Source: Lewinellaceae bacterium (GTDB lineage Bacteria; Bacteroidota; Bacteroidia; Chitinophagales; Saprospiraceae). From it: DNA of 64,000 nt. Under the pieces are notes generated by a model. The model saw nothing but the letters and a program-made list of their open reading frames with translations, was not told the DNA's origin and made no database searches. Positions 1 to 8,952 of this stretch are shown here, piece by piece. Each line of letters opens with the position of its first letter. Within the stretch, counting starts at the first letter, position 1. Location: the NCBI GenBank assembly GCA_020636005.1, contig JACJYR010000001.1, positions 3,228,501 to 3,292,500 on the forward strand. Reading direction: 5' to 3'. The translations under genes were made by a program, and so were the position numbers.

Positions 1-1
1 C

Positions 2-127
2 GAGGGCACCCTGGCCTGGCAGGGCAGCAAGGACGAGGTGCTCGGCAGCACCAATGAACTACTGCAGGGGTTCATCTTTGCCTCGCCGTTTTTGCAGCGG
101 CTGCGGAGTGCGGCTTTGAGAGAGTGA
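2..127 (+). CDS. C-terminal fragment of ABC transporter ATP-binding protein
   Basis: Only the last 41 codons are inside the window; the frame is open from the left edge to a TGA at 125-127. The tail (GTLAWQGSKDEVLGS, then LLQGFIFASP) resembles the end of MlaF-type ATPases, where a strand reading roughly 'gxxxxxGtpxEl' is followed by a 'vqqFi' helix. If so, it would energise an Mla-like lipid transport permease encoded to the left. The Walker and signature motifs lie outside the window, so the assignment rests on tail similarity alone. Confidence 0.45.
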   Translation, partial: EGTLAWQGSKDEVLGSTNELLQGFIFASPFLQRLRSAALRE

Positions 128-197
128 GAGGAGAGGGATGAGAGAGTGAGAGAGTGAGAGGGATGAGAGAAATGAGAGAAATGAGAGGGTTCTAAAA
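124..197. repeat. GAGA-rich simple repeat
   Basis: Degenerate units of GAGAGTGA and GAGAAAT run directly from the stop codon of the ABC gene into the 3' end of the M1 peptidase gene. The same unit recurs at 8957-8997, again directly behind a stop codon. Confidence 0.7.
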
Positions 198-3100
198 TGA
201 GATGTTTTCTATCAAATCAAATGGGTTTAGTTTGTTCAGGTCGAGGGTGAAGGTGATGCGCTCCCAGAATTTGCTCCTGCCGCTGCCATTGTACAGATCC
301 TTAACATTTTTGGAATTGACGACGGGGAAAAAGACCGAGGCAATGCCTTTTGCCAGCCTCAGTTCAATGCCGCCCTGCCACCAGAGCTGATCGGCAAATT
401 CCAAATCGGAGGAAATGCTGCGGTTGTCGTCGTAGTAGCCGATGTCGAAATAAGGTTTCAGGGGCAGTTTTCCGGGCAGGTCCTGAGGCAGATCGGCGGA
501 GAGGTTGGCCGCAAGCAGGAAGTTGTTGCTGCGGCCTTCGGAGTAGGGGCTGCCGAGCGCTATTTTCATCCCGCCTTCCCTTGGCATGATTTGCTGGGCA
601 AAAAAACCGTCTGTCTCCGAACGGCCAAAGTAAAGCTCGTCGTAGCGGTAATCGTTGAAGCCCTGCCCGGTCAGGTTGTAGGCCCCGGGGAAGATGGCGC
701 CCCTGCTCTTGCCATCGTTTTGCAAAAAGCCGCCCGCAAAAAGGCGCAGGTCAACGCTGCGTTTGTAGTCGTAGGTAAATTCAAAATTCCCCTCCAAAGA
801 TGCCCTCAGATAGCCCAGCTTTTCAGCCGGGTTAAAAATGTCGTCGTACCTGCTCTGTTCAAATACCAGGCGCAGGCTGTACGGGTTTAAGGCCCTCCTG
901 TCCCCGATTTCGTACGAAAGCTCGTTGAAGATGCGCTCGTCCCTTTGGTTGCCATTGTATAAAACGCCGCTCGAATCCTGGGTGAAAACAGGTGCCCGTT
1001 CCTGCAATAAAATGCTCCTGAACTGTATGGTTTGGTAAAACTTGCTGGTCAGCGAACGGGCGAGATCTATTTTAACAAAAGGCATCAAACGGCGGTAGTA
1101 GAGGTCGGTGGAAACATAACCGGTTTCCGTGCGCAAGGAATCAACAGATCGGAAGTTGAACGCCTTCGCCGTGATGCCGAACGACACTTTCCGCACTTTT
1201 GCCTTTTTGGGGTAAATATTGAATTTCACACTGGAAAAGCCCGTCAAATCCTTCGAGCCAAAGCCGTACATCGGCGCAAACACGAATTCCAGGTGCTGGG
1301 CCGGTACGCCGCCTTTGTAAACCGCCAGGCCCAGCATGGCCCCATCGTATTTGTTCCAGCCAGCAATGGGCACCCAGCTGGGGCCGGTTTTGCTGCTGTT
1401 TTCTATGGCCCGAAGGAATGGGAAGGCAAATGGTTCCAGCCTTTTCAGGATGCCCGAAGTCCTGATGTTGTTGTTGCGGCGCTGCACGTCCAGCGTCAGG
1501 TGGCCCTGGTCCAGCACGAGCCAGTCGTAATCGCCCTCCGGGAAAGTGATCGTTTGTTCGCCCTCAAAACCTTTGAACCACTGCGTCGTGGCGACCTCGC
1601 CGTTTTTCATGCCCGATATGGGGAACGGGGCTGCGATTTCCCCTTTGTTTTCCACCGTCACGGCATAGCCGCCGCCGGAAGGTGCGATGCCCGTCAGCGC
1701 ATAGTCCAGTTTTTTGGTCGAGTCAATATACCCGTCGAAAAACCAGCTCAGATCCTCGCCGCTCTCCCGCTTGAAATGCGCCCGCAGATCGTCTGGGTAG
1801 GGGTGGGCAAACTTCCAGTTTTTATAAAAAGATTGCATGATGGCATCGAAGCGCTGTGTGCCGAGGTAATGTTCCAGGTGCATAAAGGAAAAACCGGTCT
1901 TTACATACACGCACACGCCATAGTTGATAGGTGTAAGGTCATTGGAAGTCGTTTCGGGCGCCTGATCCAGGTTGCGGCGGGCCTGGTAGAGATAGGCCGT
2001 TTCGTAGATGCCCTTGTTGGTGGTTTTTGCTAAAAACCTGGGCAATAGATCTTGTTGTTCGTTGCCATAGTTTTCCTGCATGTAGCGGTACTCGTAGTAG
2101 GAGTTGATGCCCTCGTCCATCCAGGGGTGGTCCCGTTCGTTGAAGGCGAGGATGCCGTAGAACCAGTTGTGGCCGACCTCGTGGGTGAGCACATCGTCCA
2201 GGTCGCTGGCGCTGTTCGAGTTGCCGATCACCGTGATCATGGGGTACTCCATGCCGCCGCCCGCACTGAGGGCACTGTGTACGGCTGTGCATTGCGGATA
2301 TGGGTACTCGCCTACTTTGTCGGAATAAAACTGCACCGCCCGGTTCACGTATTCGATGCTGTTGGCCCAAAGGTCGGCCTGCTCGTTGGAGAACATCGTC
2401 CAGGTGTCCACCGTCCGCCCGGTGGGGAATTTCACCTCGCCTTTCAGCACGTTGAAGCGCTTGTCGGCAAACCAGGCGAAGTCGTGGATGTAGTCGGCCG
2501 TGTAGCGGATGGTTTTCAGCTTTTCGCTGGAGGGCGGGAAGTCTTCGCCTTTTGGGAAGCCCCTGGCCGCCATTGCTGCCCCTTGTTGGGCTTTTTTCGT
2601 TAAAAATGCCACCTCGCTCCCCGTCTGCAAGGTGCCGGTAGCCCCCACCACATAATTCTCCGGCAGGGTGATGCTCACATCGAACGAGCCGAATTCGGAG
2701 TAGTACTCGCCCTGGTCGAGATAGGGCATCGGGTGCCAGCCACGGTTGTCATAAACTGCCGGCTTGGGGTACCACTGCGTGATTTGGTAGGATTGCCCCA
2801 CGTGCCCCAGCCGGCTGAACGAGGCGGGAATTTTTAAGGTAAACGGCGTGGAAATGACCACTTTCCGCTTGTTGCGCAGCGGCTGGCTCAACTTCAGCAC
2901 GGCCATGTCGGGGTTCTTGGGATCCTGGTACCACTCGGCCTTTTCACCGTCCACCCTAAAGTCGAGGCCGGAGAAGTAGCCCAGGTCTGTGTCTTTGGCG
3001 AAATAAAACTTGGTGCTGCCTGCCCGCAGTTTTTGTTGGGCAAATGCGGTTTTTTCGTTCTCAAAGGCATTCGGCCACAGGTGGAACCAGATGGAGTCCA

Positions 3101-3278
3101 GTGCCTCCGGTGCATGGTTGACGTAGCTGATTGCGACGTCGCCAGTCAGTAGGTGGTTCACGTCGTCCAAGGTGACGTTGATGGTATAATGCGCTTCCTG
3201 TTGGAAGTAGGGAATCGTTTGGGAAAACGTGACTGATGCTGAAAAGAGCAAACAAAAGACAAGTAATATGTTTTTCAT
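192..3278 (-). CDS. M1 family metallopeptidase with C-terminal beta-barrel-like region
   Basis: This 1028-residue protein is a predicted secreted zinc aminopeptidase. Residues 1-20 form a Sec signal peptide ending in TFSQ. The M1 catalytic core includes the substrate-anchoring GGGMEYP (a GxMEN variant) near residue 342. The zinc site is HEVGH at 366-370, with the downstream Glu in WMDEGIN near 387-391. Beyond about residue 620 the sequence is rich in alternating aromatic and polar strands, including repeated YDY/LRLFAGG patterns like those of outer-membrane surface-antigen barrels. It ends in an aromatic (NISF), as barrel proteins often do. That suggests a peptidase anchored to the outer membrane. 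The core family call is strong; the barrel is inferred. Confidence 0.9.
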   Translation of the reverse strand: MKNILLVFCLLFSASVTFSQTIPYFQQEAHYTINVTLDDVNHLLTGDVAISYVNHAPEALDSIWFHLWPNAFENEKTAFAQQKLRAGSTKFYFAKDTDLGYFSGLDFRVDGEKAEWYQDPKNPDMAVLKLSQPLRNKRKVVISTPFTLKIPASFSRLGHVGQSYQITQWYPKPAVYDNRGWHPMPYLDQGEYYSEFGSFDVSITLPENYVVGATGTLQTGSEVAFLTKKAQQGAAMAARGFPKGEDFPPSSEKLKTIRYTADYIHDFAWFADKRFNVLKGEVKFPTGRTVDTWTMFSNEQADLWANSIEYVNRAVQFYSDKVGEYPYPQCTAVHSALSAGGGMEYPMITVIGNSNSASDLDDVLTHEVGHNWFYGILAFNERDHPWMDEGINSYYEYRYMQENYGNEQQDLLPRFLAKTTNKGIYETAYLYQARRNLDQAPETTSNDLTPINYGVCVYVKTGFSFMHLEHYLGTQRFDAIMQSFYKNWKFAHPYPDDLRAHFKRESGEDLSWFFDGYIDSTKKLDYALTGIAPSGGGYAVTVENKGEIAAPFPISGMKNGEVATTQWFKGFEGEQTITFPEGDYDWLVLDQGHLTLDVQRRNNNIRTSGILKRLEPFAFPFLRAIENSSKTGPSWVPIAGWNKYDGAMLGLAVYKGGVPAQHLEFVFAPMYGFGSKDLTGFSSVKFNIYPKKAKVRKVSFGITAKAFNFRSVDSLRTETGYVSTDLYYRRLMPFVKIDLARSLTSKFYQTIQFRSILLQERAPVFTQDSSGVLYNGNQRDERIFNELSYEIGDRRALNPYSLRLVFEQSRYDDIFNPAEKLGYLRASLEGNFEFTYDYKRSVDLRLFAGGFLQNDGKSRGAIFPGAYNLTGQGFNDYRYDELYFGRSETDGFFAQQIMPREGGMKIALGSPYSEGRSNNFLLAANLSADLPQDLPGKLPLKPYFDIGYYDDNRSISSDLEFADQLWWQGGIELRLAKGIASVFFPVVNSKNVKDLYNGSGRSKFWERITFTLDLNKLNPFDLIENISF

Positions 3279-3390
3279 GAAACGTATTGATTAAAAAGCC
3301 TGGCAGTTTTAGTTTCACAAAAACCCCGAATGAGATCGGGGCAGGAAGCGCAACAGGTGCTGCGAGATTATTCAAAAAACTGTGTCATTT

Positions 3391-3438
3391 TCTCACAAGT
3401 GATTGATTGTGAGAGTGTGTTTTTTTCAAAAACACACT
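3391..3438. promoter_or_regulatory. Two adjacent inverted repeats upstream of M1 peptidase
   Basis: TCTCACAA and TTGTGAGA form a perfect dyad around an 8-base spacer (3391-3414). It is immediately followed by AGTGTGTTTTT/AAAAACACACT with a 3-base loop (3414-3438). They lie 110-160 bp upstream of the M1 start codon and could be an operator or an attenuator. No function is proven. Confidence 0.35.
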
Positions 3439-3826
3439 TCTCTGAATAGTCTCGGTGCTGCTATATCTCCGCTTTTGGCATACCCATTTGATTTTTTCTG
3501 CAACAGGGTCATACGTTGCATCCCTTCGTTCGTTGCGGCGCTGCGTGAAACCACTTACCCTGCAAAAGTATTTAAAGATGAAGACCCTCCCAATTCCTGG
3601 CCTGTGGCCCATAAGCAGCCTGATGCCCCGCTCCCGTCAATTGCAAGGTCGGGTGGACGGTCTGGTATCTTTCGGATCATCAAATCAAAGCCGAAGGCAC
3701 CGTGCCGGAACTCCCCACGGGGACAAGTTGGATTTTTCGTGCCACACAACGCCGCAACGTATTGAGTTTCGGTGTGTTGCGGGCGTTGCAGCATTAGGCG
3801 GCATAATTTTCTGAACAGCCTCTATA

Positions 3827-3867
3827 CCGTCCATTTTCGCACACCTCCCATCCGCCAGCGTACACTT
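3827..3867 (+). promoter_or_regulatory. Tandem upstream activator sites for sigma-54 promoter
   Basis: CGTCCATTTTCGCACA at 3828-3843 fits the dyad TGTnCGnnnnCGnACA that is also found upstream of two other permease genes (22615, 40036). A second half-conserved copy, TCCGCCAGCGTACACTT, follows at 3851-3867. The first site lies 101 bp upstream of the -24 element, a usual distance for an enhancer-binding protein. Confidence 0.55.
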
Positions 3868-3928
3868 TTTTTTGTCTTTTTGTAAAAATACTTTTCATAA
3901 AATGCTGTCAATCAAAATCATAGGCCGC

Positions 3929-3943
3929 TGGCACGACCATTGA
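3929..3943 (+). promoter_or_regulatory. Sigma-54 (-24/-12) promoter
   Basis: TGGCACGACCATTGA matches TGGCACGnnnnTTGC with the correct spacing; the last base is A rather than C. It lies 29 bp upstream of the FtsX permease start codon at 3972. A near-identical copy (TGGCACGACCGTTGA) sits in front of the truncated permease at 22745. Confidence 0.6.
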
Positions 3944-3971
3944 ACCTGGTCTCCCCAAAAAATATCCTGCC

Positions 3972-6341
3972 ATGCTAAAAAGCTACCTCACCATCGCCGC
4001 CCGCAACCTCTGGCGGGCCAAGCAATATACCCTCATCAACATCCTTGGCCTGGGTATTGGCATCGCCGCCATCGTGTGGGCCTACCAGAACTACCGTTTC
4101 TGTTTCAGCTTCGACGAGTTCCACCCCCACCAACAGGAAACCTTCCGGGGCCTGGTCATTAAAGAGGGCGGCGACACACCGCTGGGTATTTTCCCCATGC
4201 CACTGGCGCAGGTGGCCAAGGAGGAATTTTCCAGCATTGCGGAGGTGGTGCGGATGGATCGGCGGGGCCTGGACGTGAAGGGCAGCAACAGCGAACCATT
4301 TGCCGACGAGGCGCTCTTTGCCGACCCCAGTTTCTTCGATTTCTTCAATTTTCCCCTCGTGCAAGGCAGCAACGACCTGGGCAACCGCAGCGCCGTGCTG
4401 ATCACGGAGGGGACGGCCACCAAATATTTTGGGAAGGAAGACCCTCTTGGCAGGGAATTGATTTTCTACGCCGGCTCGGAATTCCAGCGGCCACTCACCG
4501 TGACAGGCGTCCTGAAAGACCCACCGATGAACTCCACTATCCGTTTCGGGTTGCTCACCAATCATGAAAACTACCTGGTCGGCGATGGGAAAACCCTCCG
4601 GCCGGACGACTGGTCGTGGCTGACGGACGCCGTATTTTTCAAACTAAAAAACCCCGCCGATGCGCCACGCCTGGCAGCGGATTTCAACAAATACCTGCCC
4701 CTGCAAAACGCCGCCCGGAAGGACTGGCAGGTAAAGGGCTTCCGCATGGTTTCCCTGGCTGACCACGCCAAAATGGACATTAACGGCAACGCCCTTTTCG
4801 AACGGCCAGAAGATTCGGCGGTGTACGGCCCCGTGGTGTTGGCCCTGCTCATCCTGCTGTCGGCCTGCCTCAATTTTGCCAATACCACCGTGGCCCGCTC
4901 CAACCGCCGCCTGAAGGAAATGGGCATCCGCAAGGTGATGGGTGGCACACAGCGCCAACTCACGATCCAGATGTTGTTGGAATGCGGTGCCATCGTGCTG
5001 ATAGCCTTCGGCCTTTCCACGCTCATCAACGACTGGTGGCTGCCCACTTTCAACAAGATGTTCCTCTTCACGGACACCAGGGCCGACTACCTCCACGATG
5101 GCAAATTGATGGCCTTCGTCGGGGCGGCCATGCTTGGCACCACGCTGTTGGCGGGGGCCTATCCAGCCTTTTACATCAGCCGTTTCAACCCGTCGAATAT
5201 TTTTAAAGGTTCGGTAAAATTCGGCGGCTCCAACCTCTTTTCCCGACTGCTGCTTGGCCTCCAGGTGGCCATTTCACTGATGACTGTGATAGCGGGGGTT
5301 GGTTTTTCTAAAAATGCCGAGTTCCAGCGCACCTATGATTACGGCTACGACCGGGAGCATGTGATGACCATCCCGGCGCAGGATGCCAGTTCGCTCGCAG
5401 CCATTCGGGATGCCATGCAAAAAGTGCCTGGCGTGGAGGAAATGACCGCCAGCCGCTCACTCGTGGGTTTTTCTTACCGCTGGACAACGGCGGAATCGCA
5501 GGGCGAAAAGCGGGACATCACGTTCTACAATGTTGGGGACGGCTACCTGGATTTGATGAAAATAGATCTGGCCGCTGGCCGCAAATTTGACCCGCAACTG
5601 CAAACCGATTATGAAAACGCCATGCTCATCAATGAAACACTGGCTGGCCGGTACGGCTGGGCTGGTGAGGAAGCACTTGGCAAAACCATCCGCATCGACA
5701 CCACGAGCTACACCGTCGTTGGTACGGTGAAAGACTTCCATACCAATATGCTCTTCGATCCGGTAGAGCCTGCCGCCCTGTGCTTTGCACGGCCCGAACA
5801 GGCGTCGAACCTGGTCATCCGTGCAAAGCCAGGCGAACTAACCTCTGTATTCGACCAATCGAAAGCAGCCTGGGCCACGCTGTTCCCGCTCAAGCCGTTC
5901 CGGGGTTTTTACCAAAATGACATCGCAGGGGAAGCCCTCCGTGTCACATCGAGCATCGCCAGGATATTCCTTTGGTTTGCCATCGTCACGGTGCTGCTTA
6001 CCGCTACTGGCTTATTTGCCCTTGTCTCCTTGACCGTGTTGAAAAAAATGCGGGAGATAGCCATCCGCAAGGTGGTGGGCGCAACGCCCGGCCACATCAT
6101 GGCGCTGGTGAACAAAGGTTATTTCTGGATTTTCCTGGTCGGTGCCGTCCTGGGCTGCTATGGCGGCTATGCCCTCACCAAGCTGCTGATGGACATGATA
6201 TTCAAGGTCAATTCAGGCGTGGGCATTGGTTCGTTGGTGGTCGCTACTGCCGCTGTTTTTGCCATTGCTGCCTGTACGGTGGGCATCAAAGTCTGGTCGG
6301 CATTGCGGACGAACCCGGCGGAGGTGCTGAAGGGGGATTGA
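3972..6341 (+). CDS. FtsX/MacB-like ABC transporter permease
   Basis: A 789-residue inner-membrane permease with the duplicated MacB-periplasmic-core plus FtsX layout. It has an N-terminal membrane segment at about 18-40 followed by a large periplasmic domain. A first FtsX block carries EMGIRKVMGGTQRQL near residue 314. A second periplasmic domain and a second FtsX block with EIAIRKVVGATPGHI near 694 complete it. Such proteins transmit ATP-driven movement to the periplasm rather than forming a channel. No ATPase gene adjoins it. It is preceded by a sigma-54 promoter and activator sites. Its C-terminus (NPAEVLKGD) differs from the NPVKSLRSE-type end of most other permeases here, suggesting a separate subfamily. 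Substrate unknown. Confidence 0.92.
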   Translation: MLKSYLTIAARNLWRAKQYTLINILGLGIGIAAIVWAYQNYRFCFSFDEFHPHQQETFRGLVIKEGGDTPLGIFPMPLAQVAKEEFSSIAEVVRMDRRGLDVKGSNSEPFADEALFADPSFFDFFNFPLVQGSNDLGNRSAVLITEGTATKYFGKEDPLGRELIFYAGSEFQRPLTVTGVLKDPPMNSTIRFGLLTNHENYLVGDGKTLRPDDWSWLTDAVFFKLKNPADAPRLAADFNKYLPLQNAARKDWQVKGFRMVSLADHAKMDINGNALFERPEDSAVYGPVVLALLILLSACLNFANTTVARSNRRLKEMGIRKVMGGTQRQLTIQMLLECGAIVLIAFGLSTLINDWWLPTFNKMFLFTDTRADYLHDGKLMAFVGAAMLGTTLLAGAYPAFYISRFNPSNIFKGSVKFGGSNLFSRLLLGLQVAISLMTVIAGVGFSKNAEFQRTYDYGYDREHVMTIPAQDASSLAAIRDAMQKVPGVEEMTASRSLVGFSYRWTTAESQGEKRDITFYNVGDGYLDLMKIDLAAGRKFDPQLQTDYENAMLINETLAGRYGWAGEEALGKTIRIDTTSYTVVGTVKDFHTNMLFDPVEPAALCFARPEQASNLVIRAKPGELTSVFDQSKAAWATLFPLKPFRGFYQNDIAGEALRVTSSIARIFLWFAIVTVLLTATGLFALVSLTVLKKMREIAIRKVVGATPGHIMALVNKGYFWIFLVGAVLGCYGGYALTKLLMDMIFKVNSGVGIGSLVVATAAVFAIAACTVGIKVWSALRTNPAEVLKGD

Positions 6342-6392
6342 AATGAATATTGAGTTATTCACGTTGCCCAATATCTATACTGCACCTTGCCC

Positions 6393-6462
6393 GGTTTTGT
6401 CGGTTTGCGTCCATCAGGGTGCGGTTTAAACCGCACCCTGATGGACGCAAACCGACAAAACC
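6393..6462. repeat. Perfect 70-bp palindrome
   Basis: Two 35-base arms are exact reverse complements with no loop, centred on TTTAAA at 6427/6428. It lies between two permease genes, 51 bp after the first stop and 45 bp before the second start. In RNA it would be a very strong hairpin, possibly a processing or termination signal. A perfect loopless palindrome of this size is normally unstable, so an assembly fold-back also has to be considered. Confidence 0.85.
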
Positions 6463-6507
6463 TAATGTGGTCAAGTATCATCTCAACATCCAATATCACC
6501 CGTCACC

Positions 6508-8952
6508 ATGCTACAAAATCATCTGAAAATCGCCTTCCGAAACCTTTTGAAAAACAAGGGTTTCAGTTTCATCAACCTCTTTGGGCTGACGGTAGGGCTG
6601 GCCTGCTGTATGCTCATCGGACTGTACATCTGGAACGAACTCAGCTTCGACCGCTACCATAAAAATGCAGACCGCATTTACCGGGTCAGCCGGGAATTTA
6701 TCACCAAGGATGGCTCGCAGCAATTGCACCTGGGGCATTTGGCACCGCCTTTTGCACCGCTGTTGAAAAACGATTTTCCAGATATAGAGGAGGCCGTCAG
6801 GCTGTTCCAGACGGGGGTCACTTTCCGGAAGGGCGACCAGTTGTATTCGGAGGAAAACTTTTTTCTTGCCGAGCCAGTCATTTTCAACATGTTCGACATA
6901 CCGCTCGTCAGCGGCAACCCCGAAACGGCGCTGAACGACCCGTTTACCCTGCTGCTCAGCGAGTCGGCCGCCAAAAAATATTTCAACACGGAAAACCCCG
7001 TGGATCAGACGATGACGGGCTTGGGGCGTTATGATTTTAAAATAACGGGGGTGTTCAGGGACTTTCCCTACAACTCGCATTTCCATCCCAGCATCCTGGC
7101 CTCGTTCAGCACTTTGCGGGACTCGACCATTTACGGAGAAGAAGGCCTGCGGACAAATTGGGGCAACAATTCCTTCTCCACCTTTTTGCTGTTGCCAAAA
7201 GGCTATCCCGCAAAAAGTTTAGAGGCACAATTCCCGGCGTTTATTGATAAAAACATGGCGGGCTACTATGGCCAGGAAAAGACATCCGACCGCACGAGGC
7301 TGCACCTCATGCCCCTCACCGACATCCACCTGCACTCCCACCTCGACTCGGAAATCGAGGAGAACGGCGACATCAACCGCGTATATATTTTTGCCATCAT
7401 CGCCGCCTTGGTGCTGCTCATCGCCTGCATCAATTACATGAACCTCTCGACCGCCCGATCAACGACACGGGCAAAGGAAATCGGGGTGCGGAAAGTGGTC
7501 GGGGCAGGGCGGGGGCAGATAGCCTGGCAATTTTTAAGCGAGTCCATCTTGCTGTCGCTGCTGGCCACCGTGCTGGCGGTCATGCTGGTGCAATTGGCAC
7601 TGCCGTTCGTCAACCATGTGTTGGGGCAGCAATTGCAAGTTACCGCCAAGATGTTGGCTGCCATTCCCATTGCCACCCTGGGCATGGCATTGATCACGGG
7701 AGTGCTGGCAGGTTTTTATCCCGCCATTTTTATATCGGGGATGAAACCGCTCCATATACTGAAAAGCGGCGGTACTTCCACCTTTAGGGGGCCAGGGGGC
7801 AGTGGCGGCGGCCTCCGAAAAGTGCTGGTGACTGGGCAGTTCGCTATTTCCGTGGGGCTGATCATCGCCACCATCGTGGTCTATAACCAACTGGATTTTA
7901 TGCAAAACAAAGACATCGGGCTGGACAAAGACCACGTCGTCACCCTGAATTTTTACCAATCCCTTGCCCCCCGCTTCGAGGGGTTCAGGAATGAAATTTT
8001 GGCCAATACGGCCATCAGAAACATGGCGCGGAGTTCCCGCATCCCATCGGGCCGGTTGCTCGACAGCTACGGCTCGGCAGAAGTGCAGACGGCCTCCGAT
8101 TCACTGGAAAAATCGGCCGCCGACCTCAAAACCCTGACCATTGACCACCGCTTTGTACCGACCTACAATCTCGGCGTGGCCGCTGGCCGGAATTACCGGG
8201 AAGACCAGGGCACCGACCGCACCGGGTCGTTCATGCTCAATGAAGCGGGTGCCAAAAGCCTCGGCTGGCCTTCGCCGGAAGATGCCGTGGGCAAGCGCAT
8301 CAGGTACGGCGGCAGGGATGCCCACATTGTCGGTATTTTGAAAGATTTCAACTTCGAAAGCCTGCACCAGCCCATCCAGCCGATGATCATGTTCATCCCT
8401 TCCGACAGCACCAATTTCAATTATCTTTCAGTGAAACTGGACGGCAGCAACATCCCTGGCGCTATTGCCCACCTCGAAAAGGTTTGGAAGGAATTCCTGC
8501 CCCAGTTCCCTTTCGAGTACCAGTTCATTGACGAAGAATTCGGGGCGCTGTACCAAGCGGAGCAGCGGCAGGGGCGGATGTTCATCGGCTTCGCCCTGCT
8601 CGCCATTTTGGTCGCCTGCCTGGGCCTGTTTGGGCTTACGGCCTTCGTCACGCAGCAACGGGTAAAAGAAATCGGCATCCGGAAAGTGCTGGGCGCAACG
8701 ACGGCGGGGCTGGTCGGCCTGCTGTCCAAAGATTTCCTGAAACTGGTCGTTGTGTCATTGGTCATAGCCTCGCCCTTGGCGTATTATTTCATGAATAAAT
8801 GGCTGGCGGATTTTGCCTACCGCATTGATATTGCTTGGTGGGTATTTGCAGTGGCGGGTATCATGGCCGTTGGTGTGGCGTTTCTGACGGTCAGTTTTCA
8901 GAGTGTGAAGGCGGCGCTGACGAACCCGGTGAAGAGTTTGCGGAGCGAGTAA
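6508..8952 (+). CDS. FtsX/MacB-like ABC transporter permease
   Basis: 814 residues with the same two-block layout as the upstream gene. The amphipathic N-terminus MLQNHLKIAFRNLLKNKG leads into a membrane helix at 18-40. Coupling motifs are EIGVRKVVGAGRGQI near 326 and EIGIRKVLGATTAGL near 720. The protein ends in NPVKSLRSE. Its last third is very close to that of the permease at 24073 (both have WWVFA...VGVAFLTVSFQ), pointing to duplication. It lies 166 bp behind the 3972 gene with the 70-bp palindrome between, so read-through from the sigma-54 promoter is possible but may be damped. No ATPase partner is visible. Confidence 0.92.
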   Translation: MLQNHLKIAFRNLLKNKGFSFINLFGLTVGLACCMLIGLYIWNELSFDRYHKNADRIYRVSREFITKDGSQQLHLGHLAPPFAPLLKNDFPDIEEAVRLFQTGVTFRKGDQLYSEENFFLAEPVIFNMFDIPLVSGNPETALNDPFTLLLSESAAKKYFNTENPVDQTMTGLGRYDFKITGVFRDFPYNSHFHPSILASFSTLRDSTIYGEEGLRTNWGNNSFSTFLLLPKGYPAKSLEAQFPAFIDKNMAGYYGQEKTSDRTRLHLMPLTDIHLHSHLDSEIEENGDINRVYIFAIIAALVLLIACINYMNLSTARSTTRAKEIGVRKVVGAGRGQIAWQFLSESILLSLLATVLAVMLVQLALPFVNHVLGQQLQVTAKMLAAIPIATLGMALITGVLAGFYPAIFISGMKPLHILKSGGTSTFRGPGGSGGGLRKVLVTGQFAISVGLIIATIVVYNQLDFMQNKDIGLDKDHVVTLNFYQSLAPRFEGFRNEILANTAIRNMARSSRIPSGRLLDSYGSAEVQTASDSLEKSAADLKTLTIDHRFVPTYNLGVAAGRNYREDQGTDRTGSFMLNEAGAKSLGWPSPEDAVGKRIRYGGRDAHIVGILKDFNFESLHQPIQPMIMFIPSDSTNFNYLSVKLDGSNIPGAIAHLEKVWKEFLPQFPFEYQFIDEEFGALYQAEQRQGRMFIGFALLAILVACLGLFGLTAFVTQQRVKEIGIRKVLGATTAGLVGLLSKDFLKLVVVSLVIASPLAYYFMNKWLADFAYRIDIAWWVFAVAGIMAVGVAFLTVSFQSVKAALTNPVKSLRSE

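Larger units (their letters stand above)
3279..3971. other. Intergenic region between divergent M1 peptidase and FtsX genes
   Basis: No convincing gene lies in these 690 bases. It holds a short GC hairpin (CCCCGA/TCGGGG, 3324-3341), a perfect 8-bp inverted repeat (TCTCACAA/TTGTGAGA, 3391-3414), and an 11-bp hairpin at 3414-3438. There is also an imperfect 12-bp hairpin with one unpaired base at 3747-3788. The right-hand end carries the sigma-54 control region of the next gene, listed separately. Confidence 0.6.

Noticed and set aside
1032..2033. Open frame of 333 codons opposite the M1 peptidase.
   Set aside because: Antisense shadow without family similarity; the peptidase motifs on the minus strand are decisive.
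3747..3788. Integron attC-like hairpin (CAACGCC-GCAAC / GTTGCGGGCGTTG with one unpaired base, followed by ATTAGGCGGC).
   Set aside because: The single extrahelical base is suggestive, but the R boxes (RYYYAAC and GTTRRRY) cannot be placed and there is no cassette gene or integrase nearby.
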